Source of the DNA: Nitratireductor sp. ZSWI3 | Lineage (GTDB): Bacteria; Pseudomonadota; Alphaproteobacteria; Rhizobiales; Rhizobiaceae | Length of the DNA: 37,064 bases | Direction: 5' to 3' | Assembly (NCBI RefSeq): GCF_024655565.1 | Contig: NZ_JANKOF010000042.1 | Location: 1-37,064 of the forward strand | In this document: in pieces, positions 34,676-37,064 of the stretch | How positions within the stretch are numbered: position 1 is the stretch's first letter | Layout of the letters: each line of letters opens with the position of its first letter | Position numbers and translations under genes: made by a program | Notes under the pieces: model-generated | The model's input: only the letters and a program-made list of their open reading frames with translations | What the model was told of the DNA's origin: nothing | Databases searched by the model: none

Positions 34676-36064
34676 ATGGGTGCGGTTGTGCGTCAAACGT
34701 CGGTGGGTAGAGCGGGTCTCGAACGAGTCGCGATCAAGATCCTCGCAACACTTTTTCTATCGGGTCTCCTCATGGTCGGCGGCGCCGCGCAGGCTGCCGC
34801 CAACGCGAAATATGCAGGTCTGGTGATGGACGCCAAGACCGGCGAGGTGCTTTATGAATCGAACGCCGACGCGCCGCGCTACCCCGCCTCACTGACCAAG
34901 ATGATGACGCTGTATCTGGTCTTCGAGGCGCTTTCGTCCGGCCGCATCTCGACGGACACCCGCATTCCGGTCTCGCGCAACGCTGCCGCCGAACCGCCCA
35001 CCAACCTCGCCCTCAAGCCCGGCCAGACCATCACCGTCGAACAGGTCATCTATGGTCTCGTGACGCGCTCGGCAAACGACGCGGCGACGGCGATCGCCGA
35101 ATATCTCGGCGGCTCGGAGGCCAAGTTCGCCGCGATGATGACGGCCAAGGCGCGCCAGCTCGGCATGTCGCGCACCACCTTCAAGAACGCGCACGGCCTG
35201 CCCAACAGCCAGCAGAAATCCACGGCGCGCGACATGGCGCGCCTCGGCGTTGCGCTGCGCGAGCATCACCCGCGCTACTACAAGTATTTTTCCACCCGCT
35301 CCTTCACCTTCAACAAGCGGCGCTACGGCAATCACAACAATCTGCTCGGCCGCATCGAAGGCGTCGACGGCATCAAGACCGGCTACACGCGCGCGTCCGG
35401 CTTCAACCTCGTCAGTTCGGTCCAGGCCAATGGGCGCAGCATCGTCGCCGTGGTCATGGGTGGCAACACCGCGCGCAGCCGCGACGCGCATATGGCCGAT
35501 CTCATCAAGCGTTATCTCAAGGACGGCTCGACTGGCCGCGACCGGATGCTGATCGCCAAGGCTCCGGGCGGCGCACGCACGGCCTTTGCGGCGATGATCC
35601 CCGGCAGCCGCGTGCCGGTGCCGACCGACCGGCCGGAGGTCGAAGCCCTCACCGCCTACGCGCCGGAGGAGCCGGTCCAGGCGGCTGCGACGCTCGCATC
35701 CGTCTCGGCGCCTGCCCCGCGCCCGCAGACCACCATCGAGGAAGTGGTGGCAAGCGTCGATCCCATGCCGACGGCCTCCACCGCCGACAAGGCAGCCGCC
35801 GCACAGGCGTCCGATCTCGGCGGCTGGGTGATCCAGGTGGCCTCGATGCCGAGCGAGGACGAGGCCCTGATGTTCCTCGCCGAAACGGAGAAGAAGGCTC
35901 CGACCGTGCTTGCCAGTGCCGTGCCGGTCACCGAGACCTTCGAAAAGGGCGGCGTCACCTATCATCGCGCTCGCTTCGTCGGCTTCAACAGCAAGTCGGA
36001 AGCCTGGGGCGCCTGCGCCACCCTGAAGAAGAAGAGCGTTTCCTGCTATGCCGTCCAGCAGTGA
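34676..36064 (+). CDS. D-alanyl-D-alanine carboxypeptidase with C-terminal SPOR domain
   Basis: This is a 462-residue serine penicillin-binding protein of the DacA/DacC (S11) class. An N-terminal signal or anchor segment at about 18-42 is followed by the catalytic domain with SLTK (Ser72, Lys75), SAN (132-134) and KTG (234-236). A Pro/Ala-rich linker leads to a SPOR domain at about 382-462 (GGWVIQVASMPSEDEA), which binds denuded septal peptidoglycan. It should trim the terminal D-Ala of pentapeptides in the periplasm, probably at the division site. The ATG has only weak Shine-Dalgarno bases. It stands alone, divergent from clpS. Confidence 0.94.
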   Translation: MGAVVRQTSVGRAGLERVAIKILATLFLSGLLMVGGAAQAAANAKYAGLVMDAKTGEVLYESNADAPRYPASLTKMMTLYLVFEALSSGRISTDTRIPVSRNAAAEPPTNLALKPGQTITVEQVIYGLVTRSANDAATAIAEYLGGSEAKFAAMMTAKARQLGMSRTTFKNAHGLPNSQQKSTARDMARLGVALREHHPRYYKYFSTRSFTFNKRRYGNHNNLLGRIEGVDGIKTGYTRASGFNLVSSVQANGRSIVAVVMGGNTARSRDAHMADLIKRYLKDGSTGRDRMLIAKAPGGARTAFAAMIPGSRVPVPTDRPEVEALTAYAPEEPVQAAATLASVSAPAPRPQTTIEEVVASVDPMPTASTADKAAAAQASDLGGWVIQVASMPSEDEALMFLAETEKKAPTVLASAVPVTETFEKGGVTYHRARFVGFNSKSEAWGACATLKKKSVSCYAVQQ

Positions 36065-36107
36065 GCGCCATGCCGGCATTTCCGGGAACGTATCGCGTGC
36101 GGGAGAA

Positions 36108-36803
36108 TCAATGATGGCTGGAGAGCAGAACGTCGCGCGCCTCGTTGATCCGCGCGGCCAGAAAAGACGATCCTCCCATGTCGGGGTGCAGGCGTTGCAT
36201 CAGGCGGCGGTGAGCCTTGCGGATCTCCGCAACGGACGCGCCCCGTTCAAGACCAAGGACCTCATAGGCCTCCTCCTCGGACATGGGGCCAGAGCCCGGC
36301 GCTGCTCCCTGCCGCCGGTCCTCATTCGCCTGCGTGCCCTCGCGCCAGACGGGAAACTCGCCGTCAAGATAGGTCTCAAGTAGGCGGCGGCTTTCGTCGT
36401 CGGCAACCAGTTCCGCATGCAGATCGAGCAGCTCGGCGAGTTCCATCTCGCCGAGCTGTTTTCCTTCATGGCGCCCGGCAAGCACCGCGCCCGAAAGGCG
36501 TCCGCTGTCGTGGTCGAGCTCCATTTCCAGCGCGGCCGAGCGCACATGCGATTTCTGCCCCGGCGTCGGCGCGTAGGCCTGCCTGATCCTGCCCGACCCA
36601 TACCAGGCGACGGCCGCCGACAGGAGCATGCCGCCGAGGCCCGCCCTTCCGAACAGCAACAGCGCCCCCCCCAGAAGCCCCAGGACCAACGGGCCGGCCA
36701 GCCGCAGCGAACCGGCGATGTGCTTCGGATCGGCGCGCAGGAATGCCAGGACGCCAAGAAGAAGGACAAGGACGAGCGCGAAGAAGAAGAACGGATAGAT
36801 CAT
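36108..36803 (-). CDS. Membrane-anchored J-domain protein
   Basis: This is a 231-residue protein with two N-terminal hydrophobic spans (about 2-22 and 36-67), a cytosolic middle region, and a C-terminal J domain at about 174-231 (SEEEAYEVLGLERGASVAEI, with HPD in RLHPDMGG). This resembles TIM14/Pam18- and DjlC-like proteins. It should recruit and stimulate DnaK at the membrane; the client is unknown. Its ATG overlaps the TGA of the upstream gene in ATGA, so the two are coupled. It ends 43 bases from the convergent carboxypeptidase gene. Confidence 0.87.
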   Translation of the reverse strand: MIYPFFFFALVLVLLLGVLAFLRADPKHIAGSLRLAGPLVLGLLGGALLLFGRAGLGGMLLSAAVAWYGSGRIRQAYAPTPGQKSHVRSAALEMELDHDSGRLSGAVLAGRHEGKQLGEMELAELLDLHAELVADDESRRLLETYLDGEFPVWREGTQANEDRRQGAAPGSGPMSEEEAYEVLGLERGASVAEIRKAHRRLMQRLHPDMGGSSFLAARINEARDVLLSSHH

Positions 36804-37064
36804 TGCCCCTTGCCGCGCAGATGTTCCAGCATCAGCCGGTCCTCCGGTCGGTCGCGCGTCGTCAGTGCCTTCAGCCCGCCGGTCGCATAGACGGCGACCG
36901 CTGCCAGGAGCTTGCCGAGCTCGGCCGCCGAGTGCGAATCGAGGCGGAACCAGGCCCCCTTCGACAAGCGGGCGATTTCCCGAAAAGCCCGCTCGGCCAG
37001 CGGATCGTGCCCTTCCTGGAAGACGAACACCGGGACGCCGACCAGGCCGAGCCTGCCGGCCTGG
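36800..37064 (-). CDS. 3' end of a gene, probably a VWA-domain-like protein
   Basis: Only the last 87 residues are in the window; the gene continues past its right edge. The visible part (VGVPVFVFQEGHDPLAERAF, then SKGAWFRLDSHSAAELGKLL) looks like the final strand and helix of a von Willebrand factor A domain, in the style of alphaproteobacterial proteins that precede J-domain genes. The assignment rests on a short C-terminal piece and on context. It overlaps the J-domain gene by four bases. Confidence 0.6.
   Translation of the reverse strand, partial: QAGRLGLVGVPVFVFQEGHDPLAERAFREIARLSKGAWFRLDSHSAAELGKLLAAVAVYATGGLKALTTRDRPEDRLMLEHLRGKGQ

Noticed and set aside
36048-36383. 111-codon rightward ORF after the carboxypeptidase gene
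   Set aside because: It lies opposite the J-domain coding sequence and overlaps the end of the carboxypeptidase gene; composition and position mark it as a shadow.
1-37064. CRISPR arrays, tRNA or rRNA genes, insertion sequences, prophage or attachment sites
   Set aside because: No regularly spaced repeats, cloverleaf-like segments, transposase or phage genes were seen in reading either strand. A tRNAscan, Infernal and ISfinder run would settle this.

Overview
The window is a GC-rich (about two thirds G+C), gene-dense stretch of alphaproteobacterial chromosome. The gene order (coaD-ppiA-ppiB, lexA/comEC/gltX/gltA, lpxB-lpxI-lpxA-fabZ-lpxD-bamA-rseP-cdsA-uppS-frr-pyrH-tsf-rpsB, clpS-clpA), LpxI in place of LpxH, an EipB (DUF1849) homologue, GAAC-N7-GAAC type LexA boxes and a CTTGCA-N17-CTATAT promoter all point to Hyphomicrobiales (Rhizobiales), probably near Phyllobacteriaceae/Rhizobiaceae/Brucellaceae. 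The genus cannot be fixed from the sequence alone.

Layout. 1-2.4 kb: leftward ppiB, ppiA, coaD, an intergenic palindromic repeat and a LysE-type exporter. 2.4-2.75 kb: a divergent intergenic region with a pair of LexA-box-like sites, then a 44-residue single-span membrane protein. 2.8-5.6 kb: gyrA (TTG start). 5.8-7.3 kb: rightward marC and autoregulated lexA. 7.2-9.7 kb: comEC, leftward, diverging from gltX. 9.8-12.7 kb: gltX and gltA, with a strong terminator after gltA. 12.8-26.1 kb: a long leftward block for envelope and translation: rpsB-tsf, pyrH-frr-uppS-cdsA, rseP, bamA, and lpxD-fabZ-lpxA-lpxI-lpxB. 26.3-27.1 kb: eipB. 27.3-30.25 kb: rightward RidA-like, glycerophosphodiesterase, FemAB-like and HIT genes. 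30.3-34.3 kb: leftward azlC-azlD and clpS-clpA. 34.7-36.1 kb: a secreted D,D-carboxypeptidase with a SPOR domain. 36.1 kb to the end: a membrane-anchored J-domain protein and the 3' end of its upstream partner.

How it fits together. The central block supplies the machinery of outer-membrane biogenesis: lipid A (lpxD, fabZ, lpxA, lpxI, lpxB), beta-barrel insertion (bamA), CDP-diacylglycerol (cdsA), undecaprenyl-PP (uppS) and an intramembrane protease (rseP). It is joined to ribosome and elongation-factor genes and ribosome recycling. Several junctions are 4-base ATGA overlaps, which suggests translational coupling. Structured RNA elements sit at rpsB/tsf, tsf/pyrH and directly before the lpxD ribosome-binding site.

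Most of the window is ordinary housekeeping DNA. The most interesting signal is at 2490-2524. A perfect GAAC-N7-GAAC is followed by GTTC-N7-GTTT, the same two-box arrangement as at the lexA promoter (6479-6519). It lies between a LysE-type exporter and a tiny membrane protein that has an excellent Shine-Dalgarno sequence. This makes the tiny protein a candidate SOS-induced membrane peptide. Other points of note are a short palindromic repeat present twice with a compensating base-pair change, a ComEC without a recognisable metallo-beta-lactamase domain, and the absence of dxr between cdsA and rseP. No CRISPR, rRNA, tRNA, insertion sequence or prophage was seen.
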